Assembly: GCF_033101155.1 (NCBI RefSeq)
Contig: NZ_JAWMPX010000024.1
Span: forward strand, 1-64,000
DNA: 64,000 nucleotides
From: Tropicimonas sp033101155
GTDB lineage: Bacteria; Pseudomonadota; Alphaproteobacteria; Rhodobacterales; Rhodobacteraceae
Direction of reading: 5' to 3'
In this document: piece by piece, positions 16,174 through 25,292 of the stretch
Layout of the letters: each line of letters begins with the position of its first letter
Position numbering within the stretch: the stretch's first letter is position 1
Program-made: the position numbers and the translations under genes
Notes under the pieces: model-generated
The model's database searches: none
Told to the model about the DNA's origin: nothing
What the model saw: the letters and a program-made list of their open reading frames with translations, nothing else

Positions 16174-17099
16174 GCGGCGTCTCCTTTCCGACTGAAGACC
16201 AGGCGCGCGGTCAGCACGAGGATCAGGATCGCCCCTTGCGAGCCGATCTGCCAATCGGGCGAAAGGCGCAGGAAGCTGAGGAAGGAGGCGGCCAGCGTCA
16301 GCGTCAGCGCGCCGATCACGGCGCCCGTGGGCGAGACCTTGCCGCCTGTGAACTCGCCGCCGCCGAGGATGACACCGGCGATGGAAAGGAGCGTGTAGCG
16401 CAGCGCGATATTGGCATCCGCCGCGGTGGTCAGCCCGACCAGCGCCATCCCGGCCAACACCCCGAACAGCCCGGCCAGCCCATAGGCCCAGGCCTTGAGC
16501 CGCGTCACCGAGAGACCGGCGCGGGAGATGGCGCGCGCATTGCCGCCAACCCCGCGCAGCACGGTGCCGAAGCCGGAGCGGATGATCAGCATATGCGTGA
16601 CGAAAGCGATCAGGATCGCGGCGACGACCGCCATAGGCATGAAGGGTGGCTTCACCGTCATCAGCGTGCGCAACCAGCCCGGCGCGGCCCCGCCCGGCGA
16701 AGGCAGGATAAAGAGTGCAAGCCCGCCCCAGACAAAGGACATGCCCAGCGTGACCACGATGGCCGGCAGATCCAGCGCGTCGATCACCGCCCCCATCGCC
16801 GCATAAGCGAGGATCAGCGCGGCAAGGATCAGAAGCCCGAGCAGCGGCGCGTCATTGAGGAAGGTCGCCGTGACACAGGCAACGAGGCTGACAAAAGCAC
16901 CAATGGAGAGGTCGATATCGTTGACCATGAGGATCATCATCTGCGCGATCGTGGCCAGCGCGATCGGAACCGCGAGGTTGAAGAGCAGGTTCAGGCCGAA
17001 ATAGCTCATCGCGCGCGGCTGCATGTAGAAGGTCGCGGCGAGCAGGACGGCCAGCGAGATCACCGGCAGAAGGATGCGATAGCGGGAAAAGAAGCTCAT
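16170..17099 (-). CDS. Ribose-type ABC sugar transporter permease (first)
   Basis: A 309-residue BPD_transp_2 permease with about eight to nine hydrophobic segments. The motif MMILMVNDIDLSIGAFVSLV and the later SIAGVILGGGEFTGGKVSPTGA are characteristic of CUT2 sugar importers. It overlaps the ATPase gene by 4 bp upstream and the second permease by 4 bp downstream, so the three cistrons are translationally coupled. Substrate cannot be read from the permease. Confidence 0.92.
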   Translation of the reverse strand: MSFFSRYRILLPVISLAVLLAATFYMQPRAMSYFGLNLLFNLAVPIALATIAQMMILMVNDIDLSIGAFVSLVACVTATFLNDAPLLGLLILAALILAYAAMGAVIDALDLPAIVVTLGMSFVWGGLALFILPSPGGAAPGWLRTLMTVKPPFMPMAVVAAILIAFVTHMLIIRSGFGTVLRGVGGNARAISRAGLSVTRLKAWAYGLAGLFGVLAGMALVGLTTAADANIALRYTLLSIAGVILGGGEFTGGKVSPTGAVIGALTLTLAASFLSFLRLSPDWQIGSQGAILILVLTARLVFSRKGDAA

Positions 17100-18523
17100 G
17101 ACGCCTCCTGCATGTGGAAGGACGCCTCAAGAATGCGCTCCTCGGTGATGTTCGGTGGCGTCAGCTCCGCACTGATCTCGCCATTGCGGAAGACGAAGAC
17201 CCTGTCGCATTGGCAGACCTCCTCGGTCTCGGTCGAATACCACAGGAAGGTGCGGCCCCGCGTGGCCTCGTCGCGGATCATCGCATAGACATCCTGCTTG
17301 GTGCCGACATCGACGCCGCGCATCGGGTCGTCCATGATCACCACCGGCGCGGTCGAGGCCAGGGCGCGGGCAAAGAGCACTTTCTGCTGGTTGCCGCCCG
17401 AAAGCGAGAGCACGGGGTTGGTCACATCATCGGTGCGAATGCCGATCCGCTTTTTCCATTCCTCGGTCATGGCGCGCTCGGCGGCACGGTCGACAACGCC
17501 CCAGCGTTCGATCTGGCGCAGGAAGGATATCGACATGTTCTTCAGGATCGACCAGAGCGGCAGGATACCGTCGCGCGGCCGGTCGCCGGCCACGAAGACG
17601 GATTTGGGATCATGCCCGGCGCGCCAGTTCGAGCTCTGCGAGAGAAAGAGCTTGGCCAGCGCCTGCGCCTGACCGTGCCCGGCCAGGCCGGAGAGACCGA
17701 CAATCTCGCCGGCGCGGGCGGTCAGCCCTTGCTCGGTCCGGATCACGATCTCGCCGGTGTGGCGCACGGCCTCCGCCGCCTGCCCGGTGCCTTCGGCGGC
17801 GACATGGCCCATCGCCTCGACCAGCCCCTGACGGGAGAACTCCGCTGTCGGGCGCTCGGCGACGATCCGGCCATCCTTGAGAACGATGATGCGCGACGCG
17901 ACCTGGAAAACCTCGCCCAGCATGTGGGAGATAAAGATCACCGCGCCGCCTGAGGCGCAGAAGCTCTTGATATGCGTGAGAAGTTGCTCGGCGATGCCGG
18001 CATCGAGCGAGGAGGTCGGCTCGTCGAGGATGACCAGACGCGCCTCTGTCCCGCGCGGGGCGAAGCCGATGGCGATCTCGACCATCTGCCTCTCGGCGAT
18101 GGGCAGCGTGTCGACCTCGGCATCCGGGTCGATGCCGTGGCCGGGGAAGATCCGGTCAAGACTTTCGGTGATCACCTTGCGGGCCGGGCGGCGCCAGCCG
18201 ATCCCGGTCAATCCGCGATTGGAGATCCGCAGGTTCTCCGCCACCGTGAGATTGGGACAGAGCGACAACTCCTGAAAGACAGAGCGCACCCCGGCCTCGG
18301 CGGCATTGGCCGCGCCGGGAAAGGCGATTTCGCCCGCGCTCGGAGCGAAGCCACCATTGACAAGATAGACCAGCGTCGATTTTCCGGCCCCGTTATGTCC
18401 GACAAGCCCGAGGCAATCCCCGGGCCGGACAGACAGGCTCACCCCGTCAAGCGCACGCACCGGGCCAAAATGTTTGGCAGCGTCGGTCAGTGTCACGATG
18501 GGGGCGCTTTCATGCTCGCTCAT
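17096..18523 (-). CDS. Ribose-type (CUT2) ABC transporter ATPase
   Basis: A 475-residue double-cassette ATPase like RbsA. The first cassette has Walker A GHNGAGKST at residues 42-50 and LPIAERQMVEIAIGFAPRG with LVILDEPTSSLD. The second has a degenerate Walker A (GLSGLAGHGQAQA), as usual for this family, and a normal LSGGNQQKVLFARALAS signature with DDPMRGVD. It powers the importer with the two permeases. The ATG at 18523 starts the family N-terminus MSEHESAPIVTLTDAAKHFG. It lies 64 bp downstream of the binding-protein gene. Confidence 0.92.
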   Translation of the reverse strand: MSEHESAPIVTLTDAAKHFGPVRALDGVSLSVRPGDCLGLVGHNGAGKSTLVYLVNGGFAPSAGEIAFPGAANAAEAGVRSVFQELSLCPNLTVAENLRISNRGLTGIGWRRPARKVITESLDRIFPGHGIDPDAEVDTLPIAERQMVEIAIGFAPRGTEARLVILDEPTSSLDAGIAEQLLTHIKSFCASGGAVIFISHMLGEVFQVASRIIVLKDGRIVAERPTAEFSRQGLVEAMGHVAAEGTGQAAEAVRHTGEIVIRTEQGLTARAGEIVGLSGLAGHGQAQALAKLFLSQSSNWRAGHDPKSVFVAGDRPRDGILPLWSILKNMSISFLRQIERWGVVDRAAERAMTEEWKKRIGIRTDDVTNPVLSLSGGNQQKVLFARALASTAPVVIMDDPMRGVDVGTKQDVYAMIRDEATRGRTFLWYSTETEEVCQCDRVFVFRNGEISAELTPPNITEERILEASFHMQEAS

Positions 18524-18587
18524 GCGCGCCTCGTCTTTCGTTGAAAGTGGCGCAGGCCGGTCGCCCGGCCCGCGCCTGGGGGAGAAC

Positions 18588-19595
18588 TCATTTCGCCGAG
18601 GCGATGACCTCCTTGGCGTCTTCCATGCCATAGGCCACGTTGGCCACGGAGCCTTCAGGCGTTGTTGCCAGCGACTCTTCCAGAGTGTCCTGGGTGATGG
18701 TCAGGAAGGGCACAGTCAGGTCTTTCGGGACCTCTTCGCCCGAGAGGATCTGCTGCGCGACCCAGAAGGCCAGCGACGCAACGCCCGGCGCGATCGAGAG
18801 CGACATTGTCTCGTAGCCGGAGTCGGCATGGGATTCGGACCACCATTTCAACTCGTCCTGCCGGTTGCCCAGCACGATCAGCGGCATGTCGCGGCCAGCC
18901 GCCTTGAAGGCTTGCGCGGCACCATAGCCGTCGCCGCCTTGCGTCACGACACCGACGATCTCGGGCAACGACGGCAGGATACCGGCCACAGCTTTTTGCG
19001 AGACGTCCTGCGCCCAGTCGCCATGCACGGAGCCGGCGATTTCGAACTGGCCGTGCTTGGCCACGCCTTCATGGATCCCGGCGCTGATCTCGTCATCGAC
19101 GAAAACCCCGGCCAGACCACGGATCTCCAGAAGCTTGCCGCCATCGGGGATACGGGTGGCCAGATAGTCGACCTGCTCGCGGCCCATCTGCTTGAAGTCC
19201 ACCGCGATGCGCCAGGCGCAGGGCTCGGTGACGACGCCGTCGAAGCTGACCACGGTGATGCCCGCGTCGCAGGCTTCCTTGACCGCGCCGTTGAGGGCGG
19301 TCGGAGAGGCCGAGTTCATGACGATGGCGTCATAGCCCTGCAGGATCATGTTCTGGATCTGCGCGGCCTGCTCGGTGGCCTGGTTCTCCGAGGTGGTATA
19401 GGCATCCGCCGCGGCGACAACACCATCGGCCACCGCCTTGGTGGCGACACCCTCGAAGCTCTGCAGCATGGCCTGGCGCCAGGAATTCCCGGCATAGTTG
19501 TTCGACAGCGCGATGCGCTTGTCGGAGGTATCTTCGGCCTGAACGGCCCCGGCCATCAACGCAATCGCGGCGGCCCCAAGAAGAAACTTGGTCAT
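18588..19595 (-). CDS. Periplasmic sugar-binding protein of the CUT2 importer
   Basis: A 335-residue protein with a signal peptide MTKFLLGAAAIALMAGAVQA and a type I periplasmic-binding fold. Typical elements are KRIALSNNYAGNSWR at the start, IQNMILQGYDAIVMNSASPT, ITVVSFDGVV and VVTQGGDGYGAAQAFKAAG. Two Cys (EACDAG and EPCAWR) may form a disulphide. It is the first gene of the operon and probably the best expressed. The ligand is unknown; the divergent two-component system suggests an inducible substrate. Confidence 0.9.
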   Translation of the reverse strand: MTKFLLGAAAIALMAGAVQAEDTSDKRIALSNNYAGNSWRQAMLQSFEGVATKAVADGVVAAADAYTTSENQATEQAAQIQNMILQGYDAIVMNSASPTALNGAVKEACDAGITVVSFDGVVTEPCAWRIAVDFKQMGREQVDYLATRIPDGGKLLEIRGLAGVFVDDEISAGIHEGVAKHGQFEIAGSVHGDWAQDVSQKAVAGILPSLPEIVGVVTQGGDGYGAAQAFKAAGRDMPLIVLGNRQDELKWWSESHADSGYETMSLSIAPGVASLAFWVAQQILSGEEVPKDLTVPFLTITQDTLEESLATTPEGSVANVAYGMEDAKEVIASAK

Positions 19596-19769
19596 CGGTT
19601 ACTTCCTCCCTGCACGCCTTCGGCATGCAACTTTCCTTGGGCACGCCTCCCGCGCACCACTCTGACGTCCGGCGCTCCTCAACGCCGCCCCGCCGGCGGA
19701 AGCGCCGATCAGGTAGGCGCGATGGTAGATGGAGCAATGTGGGTGTAAAGGACGCGCCCCGCAGATCAT

Positions 19770-19849
19770 TTGCGGGTTCCCGCAAGCGGACTGCGGCTTG
19801 AGGTATTCCTTTCGGAAGTTCCCCGTGCGATCTTGCGGTTACACGCAAG
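19770..19849. promoter_or_regulatory. Two similar inverted repeats between the sugar importer and the two-component system
   Basis: The first, TTGCGGGTTCCCGCAA at 19770-19785, is a perfect palindrome. The second, CTTGCGGTTACACGCAAG at 19832-19849, has 6-bp arms. Both follow the pattern TTGCGG-T---C-CGCAAG. Their centres are 63 bp apart, six DNA turns, so bound proteins would face the same side. They are candidate sites for the LuxR-type regulator encoded at 21070, which would control both divergent units. Confidence 0.45.
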
Positions 19850-19879
19850 AGTGCACGGATCGAGTCCCGAAAGGAGAGG

Positions 19880-21073
19880 ATGGGGAGAATGCAGAAAGCG
19901 CAAACAGCGCCGATCGCGGAAGACCCTTTCCTGAGGATTGCGGCCCATCTCGCCGAAGGCATCGACATCGCCTCCGCCCTCGATGCCGTGGCCGACGAGA
20001 TCGCAGAGCTTGTCCCCTTCACCCATGCCGATATCTGCCTCTATGACCGCCCCGGCTGGGTTGCCAGCTACGAGGTGGGCATCCGCACCCGCTGGTCACG
20101 CGAGCATACGCGGGTCAATTACTCGCCGGTCCGGGACCTGCTCCTGAGCCAATGCGATTTCATGCTGACCGACGATGCGACGCAGGATCCGCGCTACATC
20201 TTTCCCGGCGCCACCGCCGCGCCGATCTTCAACCATACCTTGCGCAGCCGGGTGAATGTGCCGCTGAAGGTCATGGGGCAGCAGATCGGGGCGCTCAACA
20301 TCTCCCATTCCACGGCCGGCCTCTATGACCACGACACCGTCGTCATTGCCCAGCACGCGGCCAATGTACTCGCACCCTCCTTTCACGCCATGCACAGCGC
20401 CGTCACGGCGCAGCGCGCGGCCCGGGCGGGCGAAGCGGCGCAGGCGCGGGAGGAAGGCCTGCGGCGCGACGCGTTGGAGCTGACCCGCGCGCTGGAGCAG
20501 GAACGGCAGCGCATCGGCATGGACCTGCACGACCAGGCGCTGGCCGACCTGACACGGCTTCTGCGCGAGATCGACGGCGGAAACCGCGCAACACCCCCGG
20601 GGGATGTGCTCGCGACGCGCATCGGCGAAATCATCGGCGACCTGCGCCGCGTCATCGACACCGCCGTGCCGACGCTTCTGGAGCTGTTCGGTTTCGCCCA
20701 TGCCGTGCGGGTCCATCTTGAACGCGCCGTCGGCGCGGCGCCGGTGGAGCTTGCGGTCGAGGATCACACCGATGGCGCGGTGGACCGGCTCGACCACACG
20801 GTGCGCATTGCCCTGTTCCGCATCGCCCAGGAAGCGATCAACAACGCGGCGGCGCATTCCGGCGCGGGCAAGATCATCGTCAGCATCGAGCGCGAGCCCC
20901 CGGGGCAGCTGACCATCTCAATCCGCGACACTGGCTGCGGCATCCCCACCGATCCCGATCGCCAGTCCGGGCTGGTCCATATCCGCACGCGGGCGCGCCT
21001 CATCGCGGCCGAGCTCACCATCACGGGCGGCGCGGGCACAACGGTCCGGGTCTCGCTGGAGGAAACGGCATGA
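19880..21073 (+). CDS. GAF-domain sensor histidine kinase (NarL/HisKA_3 class)
   Basis: A 397-residue cytoplasmic kinase with no membrane segments. Residues about 15-165 form a GAF domain (FTHADICLYDRPGW, LRSRVNVPLKVMGQQIGALN). The dimerisation helix carries the phospho-acceptor His217 in ERQRIGMDLHDQALADL. The ATPase domain spans residues 285-397 with RIAQEAINNAAAHSGAG (N box), DTGCGIP and a terminal GGAGTTVRVSL. This is the class that partners with NarL/LuxR-type regulators, and it overlaps one by 4 bp. The ATGs at 19880 and 19889 are both possible. Lying divergent from a sugar importer, it may sense a cytoplasmic metabolite. Confidence 0.85.
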   Translation: MGRMQKAQTAPIAEDPFLRIAAHLAEGIDIASALDAVADEIAELVPFTHADICLYDRPGWVASYEVGIRTRWSREHTRVNYSPVRDLLLSQCDFMLTDDATQDPRYIFPGATAAPIFNHTLRSRVNVPLKVMGQQIGALNISHSTAGLYDHDTVVIAQHAANVLAPSFHAMHSAVTAQRAARAGEAAQAREEGLRRDALELTRALEQERQRIGMDLHDQALADLTRLLREIDGGNRATPPGDVLATRIGEIIGDLRRVIDTAVPTLLELFGFAHAVRVHLERAVGAAPVELAVEDHTDGAVDRLDHTVRIALFRIAQEAINNAAAHSGAGKIIVSIEREPPGQLTISIRDTGCGIPTDPDRQSGLVHIRTRARLIAAELTITGGAGTTVRVSLEETA

Positions 21074-21786
21074 AGGTCTTGATCGTCGAGGATGACCAGT
21101 TCCACGCCTCCTATCTCGAGGATGCGCTGGTCGAAGCCGTGCCGGAAGTGACCCAGATCTTCCACGCGACCAATGGCGAGGAAGGTGAGAAGACGGCGCG
21201 CACCGCCCAGATCGGCGCGGTGGTGATGGACCTTCAAATGGAGAAGCGTAACGGCATCGAAGCGGCGCGGACGATCTGGTCCGAACGCCCGCAGACGCGC
21301 ATCCTCTTCTGGTCGAACTACGCCGACGAAGCCTATCTGCGCGGCATCGCCTCGACGGTGCCGGCGGACAGCGCCTATGGCTACCTGCTCAAGACGGCCT
21401 CGCGCGACCGGCTCAAACTGGCGCTCCGGGCGGTGCTGTTCGAAGAACAGATCGTCGTGGACCGGGAAGTACGGCGGCTCCAGAACCGGGCCCAGGCGCC
21501 GCGCACAGCCCTTGATGACAGCGAATACGAGGTGCTGCTGGACCTCGCCATCGGCTTGCAGGACAAGCTGATCGCCGAGCGGCGCGGCATGTCGCTGCGC
21601 ACGGTGCAGAATCGGCTTCTGTCGCTCTATGACAAGCTCGGGATCGAGGGTGAGGCCGAGGAAGTCCTGCCTCTGAACAAGCGCGTGCGGGCGCTGAACC
21701 GCGCGCTGGTGACCCGCACGCTCAATATCGAGACGCTCGAATCCGCGCAGCGGGACTTCGAACGTTGGCTCATACACCGCAGGTGA
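21070..21786 (+). CDS. Response regulator, receiver plus LuxR-like helix-turn-helix
   Basis: A 238-residue regulator. The receiver domain (1-125) has the acidic pocket ED8D and the phosphorylation site Asp54 (VVMDLQM), then Ser/Thr in LFWSN and Lys in YLLKTASRD. The output part LDDSEYEVLLDLAIGLQDKL followed by RGMSLRTVQNRLLSLYDKLG reads as a LuxR-type helix-turn-helix. An unusual helical tail follows (about residues 205-238). ATGA overlap with the kinase gene indicates one coupled unit. Candidate DNA sites are the two inverted repeats at 19770-19849. Confidence 0.85.
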   Translation: MKVLIVEDDQFHASYLEDALVEAVPEVTQIFHATNGEEGEKTARTAQIGAVVMDLQMEKRNGIEAARTIWSERPQTRILFWSNYADEAYLRGIASTVPADSAYGYLLKTASRDRLKLALRAVLFEEQIVVDREVRRLQNRAQAPRTALDDSEYEVLLDLAIGLQDKLIAERRGMSLRTVQNRLLSLYDKLGIEGEAEEVLPLNKRVRALNRALVTRTLNIETLESAQRDFERWLIHRR

Positions 21787-21859
21787 GCGTCTCCGAATTG
21801 CCGGGCGCGACGCCTCCCGGTGCCGGATTCCAAGACTCGGACATGCTCGGGCCTGCGGC

Positions 21860-23128
21860 TCAGGTCGGTGCGCGGGACACGCCTGCCGGTTCGGGATGTG
21901 GGGCCAGGACGAACCCTGCGAGCAGCGTCAGCATGGCGGCGACCGCAAGCGCGGATACTGCGTTCGCCCCGATATGCGGCCCGGCCATCAGGGCGAGTCG
22001 GGACATGGCGAGCGCGATCCCAAGGAGCAGGACCCCGCCCCGCCGCGCGCCCATCCGCGCGACAAGGTCCGGCGCGAAAGCCAGGGGCGCGATGTAATAA
22101 TAGCACCAGGCCAAGGGCGACAGCATTGCAACAATGATCAGGGCAACCGGCCAGAGCGTGTCGCAGACGCGGGCCTCTGGCAGCCGCGCCGCGACAAGGG
22201 GAAGCGCCAGCACCACCAGCAGGATCCCCCCCCGTCCGGCCAGCAACCATCCGTCCGGCTTGGCCATCACGAACCAGTTGCTGCCAGCGCTCTGCGGAAA
22301 CGAAACGGCTTGAACCGCCTGCATGCTGCCCGGCGGCAGGAGGCTGGTGACAAGGGCATCCACGCCGAAATTGGCCGGGATCCTGATCGCTGTTGCCGAA
22401 ATCGCGGCCACGCCTTCGAGGAACTCCGCGTGCAGGGGCCAGCCGGCCAGCGCGACAGAGCCGAGCCCGAGCGCCCCTCCGATCAGCAGGAGGCTCACGA
22501 CACCACGATATTGCCCGCGCGCCAGCAGGATCGGCACGAAGAGGAGCGGATAGAGCTTGATCGCCGCGGCAAGCGCCAGCACCGCTCCCGCCGTAATCTG
22601 CGCGCCGGAGCGCCCGCGTTCGACGGCGAGCACGGTGAGGCACGCAACGAGGATCTGCGGCTGGTTCTGCAGGATCGCGATCCCGCCGACAAGGGTCGCA
22701 TAAAAGAGCCCCTGCCCGATGAGCAGAAAGACCACGCAAGGCAGCCGGCTGCGCGTGGCGCGCCATGCCAGCCAGCTCGTGGCCAGCAGAAGGAGCGGAT
22801 TGATCAGGCTCGCCGCGATCTCCAGCGTGGCAAAGGAGACCATGCCCGTCAGCGGTGCGAACAAAGCGGCCCAGAGCGGCGGGTAGAGATAGGGGAAGAT
22901 GTTCCCCTCGTGACCCAGCCCTTCCGCGAGCGGAATCCAGGCCTCCGGAGGCTGCATGGTGAAGGGCACCGCGCCGCTGGAATAAACGAGCTCGGGAGTC
23001 CCCTGAGACAGAGACATCGCGGCGAGCCAGAGCGCAAGAAGATCCTCGGACGCCTTCTCGGCCGTCAGGAACGGCACAACGAGAGCAAGGACGATCACCG
23101 CGAGCAGAAGAATATGATTGCGCCGCAC
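21860..23128 (-). CDS. GT87-type membrane glycosyltransferase (DUF2029)
   Basis: A 422-residue polytopic membrane protein with roughly ten hydrophobic segments. After the first helix comes an acidic luminal loop (KASEDLLALWLAAMSLSQG), then YLYPPLWAALFAPL, ALAAAIKLYPLLFVPILLARG and an aromatic-rich end. This pattern matches GT87/DUF2029 mannosyltransferase-like enzymes that use polyprenyl-phosphate sugars on the outer side of the membrane. A GTG start at 23128 is chosen because GGAGG lies 5 nt upstream; the frame is open further up without any start site as good. It stands alone and convergent with the response regulator. Substrate unknown. Confidence 0.75.
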   Translation of the reverse strand: MRRNHILLLAVIVLALVVPFLTAEKASEDLLALWLAAMSLSQGTPELVYSSGAVPFTMQPPEAWIPLAEGLGHEGNIFPYLYPPLWAALFAPLTGMVSFATLEIAASLINPLLLLATSWLAWRATRSRLPCVVFLLIGQGLFYATLVGGIAILQNQPQILVACLTVLAVERGRSGAQITAGAVLALAAAIKLYPLLFVPILLARGQYRGVVSLLLIGGALGLGSVALAGWPLHAEFLEGVAAISATAIRIPANFGVDALVTSLLPPGSMQAVQAVSFPQSAGSNWFVMAKPDGWLLAGRGGILLVVLALPLVAARLPEARVCDTLWPVALIIVAMLSPLAWCYYYIAPLAFAPDLVARMGARRGGVLLLGIALAMSRLALMAGPHIGANAVSALAVAAMLTLLAGFVLAPHPEPAGVSRAPT

Positions 23129-23264
23129 CCGTACCTCCGCAGCCGTTCCGCGAAGCCTAGGGGAAATCGCGGCGGAGCTGAATCCCTTTCTTCCGGTGGA
23201 CAGTGAAAACCCGGACAATTGCAATTGTTAAGAGAGTCCTTATCTCGACAAGGTATCGCAAGGC

Positions 23265-23582
23265 ATGGACATGCATCATCCGCTCAACCTGACTTTGGAC
23301 CTCTATCTCAAGCGCAAGGCCGAGGCAGGCGAGTTCGACCATCTCGAAGGAGAAGGCAAGCCGCTGGACTTGGATCCGGGGCGGCCCGGGATCATCGAGA
23401 AACTGTTGCAGGAAGCCGATGTGAAACCGCTCGTCGTGATGCTTCACCAGAAGTCAACGCTGCTGCAGGGACATCTCAAGGACGAGCGCGATCCGGACTG
23501 CCGGCGGCGGATCCAGCATCAGCTGGCCGATGTCCAGACCCGGATCGGAATCGAGATCGAAACCTGGCGTTCGCTCCGCTGA
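23265..23582 (+). CDS. DUF1992 (DnaJ-C28-like) protein
   Basis: A 105-residue protein with the DUF1992 hallmark: an N-terminal helix, then GEFDHLEGEGKPLDLD, followed by two helices ending ETWRSLR. This domain occurs alone in bacteria and fused to J-domains in some proteins, hence the name DnaJ homologue C28; its function is unknown. An ATG at 23271 is equally possible as start because AAGG is better spaced from it. No signal peptide is visible. Confidence 0.8.
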   Translation: MDMHHPLNLTLDLYLKRKAEAGEFDHLEGEGKPLDLDPGRPGIIEKLLQEADVKPLVVMLHQKSTLLQGHLKDERDPDCRRRIQHQLADVQTRIGIEIETWRSLR

Positions 23583-23995
23583 CGGGGGGCGCAAACGGTC
23601 CGCGCGGGTCCATCCGCTATCCCAAATCCATGCGATGAACCGGGGTGTTCCCGGAGGCGGCTCACAGGTCCGCTCATCTGGTTCCTGGTCCTTCCGAGCG
23701 CGGCTCGAAAAAGACCGGCCTGGTCCCCGCGTTGGTCTTGTCTGCGACGGTCGTCGCTGCGCCCGCTGGACCGGCTGGGTCGCCTGGCTGGCATCATGAG
23801 GTGGCTTCATGGGAAGGTGGTTATTGCCGGTCTGACCGGTCCGTCGAACCGCCCCGAAACGAAGCGTTTCACACTCCGGCGGCGGGCGTTTACATCTCCG
23901 GCCAAGCCCCTATGCTGTCGCGATCCGAGCCCGGGCACCGGCCAGACAGGTCGCCCCGAATAACCCATCCCATCAAGACAGATTGGAAAGCTCCC
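23583..23995. other. Intergenic stretch without a recognisable gene
   Basis: Several frames are open here on both strands but none has a good start site or recognisable product. The last part, GATTGGAAAG before 23996, is the leader of the FKBP gene. Nothing else is evident. Confidence 0.4.
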
Positions 23996-24433
23996 ATGAG
24001 CACCGTCAAGACGGGCGATACCGTCACCATTCACTATACCGGCACCCTGAAAGATGGCTCGGTTTTCGATTCCTCTCGTGAGCGCGATCCGCTGGAATTC
24101 ACCGTTGGCTCCGGCCAGATCATCACCGGCCTCGACGCAGCCCTGCCCGGAATGGCCGTGGGCGACGAGAAAACCGTCCAGGTGCCTTGCGCCGACGCCT
24201 ATGGCGCGGCCGATCCCGAACGCGTTCAGGACGTCCCGCGCGAAGAGATCCCCGCCCATATCGAGCTGCAGCCCGGTGGCCAGCTTCAGGCCCAGACGCC
24301 TGACGGACAGGTCTTGCAATTCACGGTTCGGGAGGTCTCCGAGGAGAGCGTCAAGCTCGACGCCAACCACCCGCTGGCCGACCAGGACCTGGTCTTCGAT
24401 ATCGAGCTGGTCTCGCTGCGTTCGGCTGATTGA
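23996..24433 (+). CDS. FKBP-type peptidyl-prolyl isomerase (SlyD/FkpB-like)
   Basis: A 145-residue protein starting MSTVKTGDTVTIHYTGTLKD. The FKBP core is visible: GSVFDSSRERDPLEFTVGSG, IITGLDAALPGMAVGDEKTV, then an inserted flap with ERVQDVPREEIPAH, and a return to NHPLADQDLVFDIELVSL. This is the SlyD-like layout, in which an insert-in-flap domain adds chaperone activity. There is no signal peptide and no His-rich nickel-binding tail. GGAAAG precedes the ATG. It assists proline isomerisation during cytoplasmic protein folding. Confidence 0.9.
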   Translation: MSTVKTGDTVTIHYTGTLKDGSVFDSSRERDPLEFTVGSGQIITGLDAALPGMAVGDEKTVQVPCADAYGAADPERVQDVPREEIPAHIELQPGGQLQAQTPDGQVLQFTVREVSEESVKLDANHPLADQDLVFDIELVSLRSAD

Positions 24434-24442
24434 CCCGGCCTC

Positions 24443-24472
24443 TTTCCCGGGCTTTTCTGAAAGCCCGGGAAA
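24443..24472 (+). terminator. Perfect 13-bp hairpin between the FKBP gene and xthA
   Basis: TTTCCCGGGCTTT at 24443-24455 pairs fully with AAAGCCCGGGAAA at 24460-24472 around TCTG. No T-run follows outside the stem. It may terminate transcription, protect the upstream 3' end, or both. Confidence 0.55.
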
Positions 24473-24509
24473 GACAGCCCGACAGGACTCCGACGGGACG
24501 GAACACGCC

Positions 24510-25292
24510 ATGAAGATCGCATCATTCAACATCAACGGCATCAAGGCCCGGCATCCTGCGCTCTGCGACTGGCTGGACGAGGCACAGCCCGATGTGGCGC
24601 TGCTGCAGGAGATCAAGTCGGTCGACGAGAACTTCCCGCGCGAGCTCTTCGAAGAGCGTGGCTACAATGTCGAGACCCATGGCCAGAAGAGCTTCAATGG
24701 CGTGGCGATCCTGTCCAAACTGCCGCTGGAGGATGTCACGCGCGGCCTGCCCGGCGACGACGCGGATGAACAGGCGCGCTGGATCGAGGCGACCGTGGTT
24801 GGCGAGACGGGCGCGATCCGGCTCTGCGGGCTCTACCTGCCCAATGGCAACCCCTGCCCCGGGCCGAAATACGACTACAAGCTCGCCTGGATGGAACGCC
24901 TGAAGGCGCGCGCGCAGTTGCTGTTGGAACAGGAAGAACCGGCGCTGATGGCCGGCGATTACAATGTCATCCCGCTCGACGAGGACGCCGCGCGGCCCGA
25001 GGTCTGGCAGGAAGATGCGCTGGCACGCCCCGAGAGCCGCCGCGCCTTTCGCGAGATCGTCAATCTTGGCTTTACCGAAGCCTTCCGCGCCCGCAGCCAC
25101 GGTCCCGGACATTACACGTTCTGGGACTACCAGGCCGCCGCCTGGGACCGGAATGACGGCATACGGATCGACCATTTCCTGTTGACCCCGCAGGCCGCCG
25201 ACCGGCTCGTCGACTGTCGGATCGACAAGGAGATCCGCAACCGGCCCAAGCCCTCCGATCACGTCCCGATCTGGGTCGAGCTCGACATCTGA
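24510..25292 (+). CDS. xthA: Exodeoxyribonuclease III
   Basis: A 260-residue Mg-dependent AP endonuclease/3'-5' exonuclease of base-excision repair. Motifs: MKIASFNINGIKAR at the N-terminus, the metal ligand Glu34 in LLQEIKS, SFNGVAILSK, GLYLPNGNP, GDYNVIP (Asp and Asn of the active site) and the terminal SDHVPIWVEL with the catalytic Asp-His pair. Length and motifs are standard for XthA. It starts 77 bp after the FKBP gene. Confidence 0.95.
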   Translation: MKIASFNINGIKARHPALCDWLDEAQPDVALLQEIKSVDENFPRELFEERGYNVETHGQKSFNGVAILSKLPLEDVTRGLPGDDADEQARWIEATVVGETGAIRLCGLYLPNGNPCPGPKYDYKLAWMERLKARAQLLLEQEEPALMAGDYNVIPLDEDAARPEVWQEDALARPESRRAFREIVNLGFTEAFRARSHGPGHYTFWDYQAAAWDRNDGIRIDHFLLTPQAADRLVDCRIDKEIRNRPKPSDHVPIWVELDI

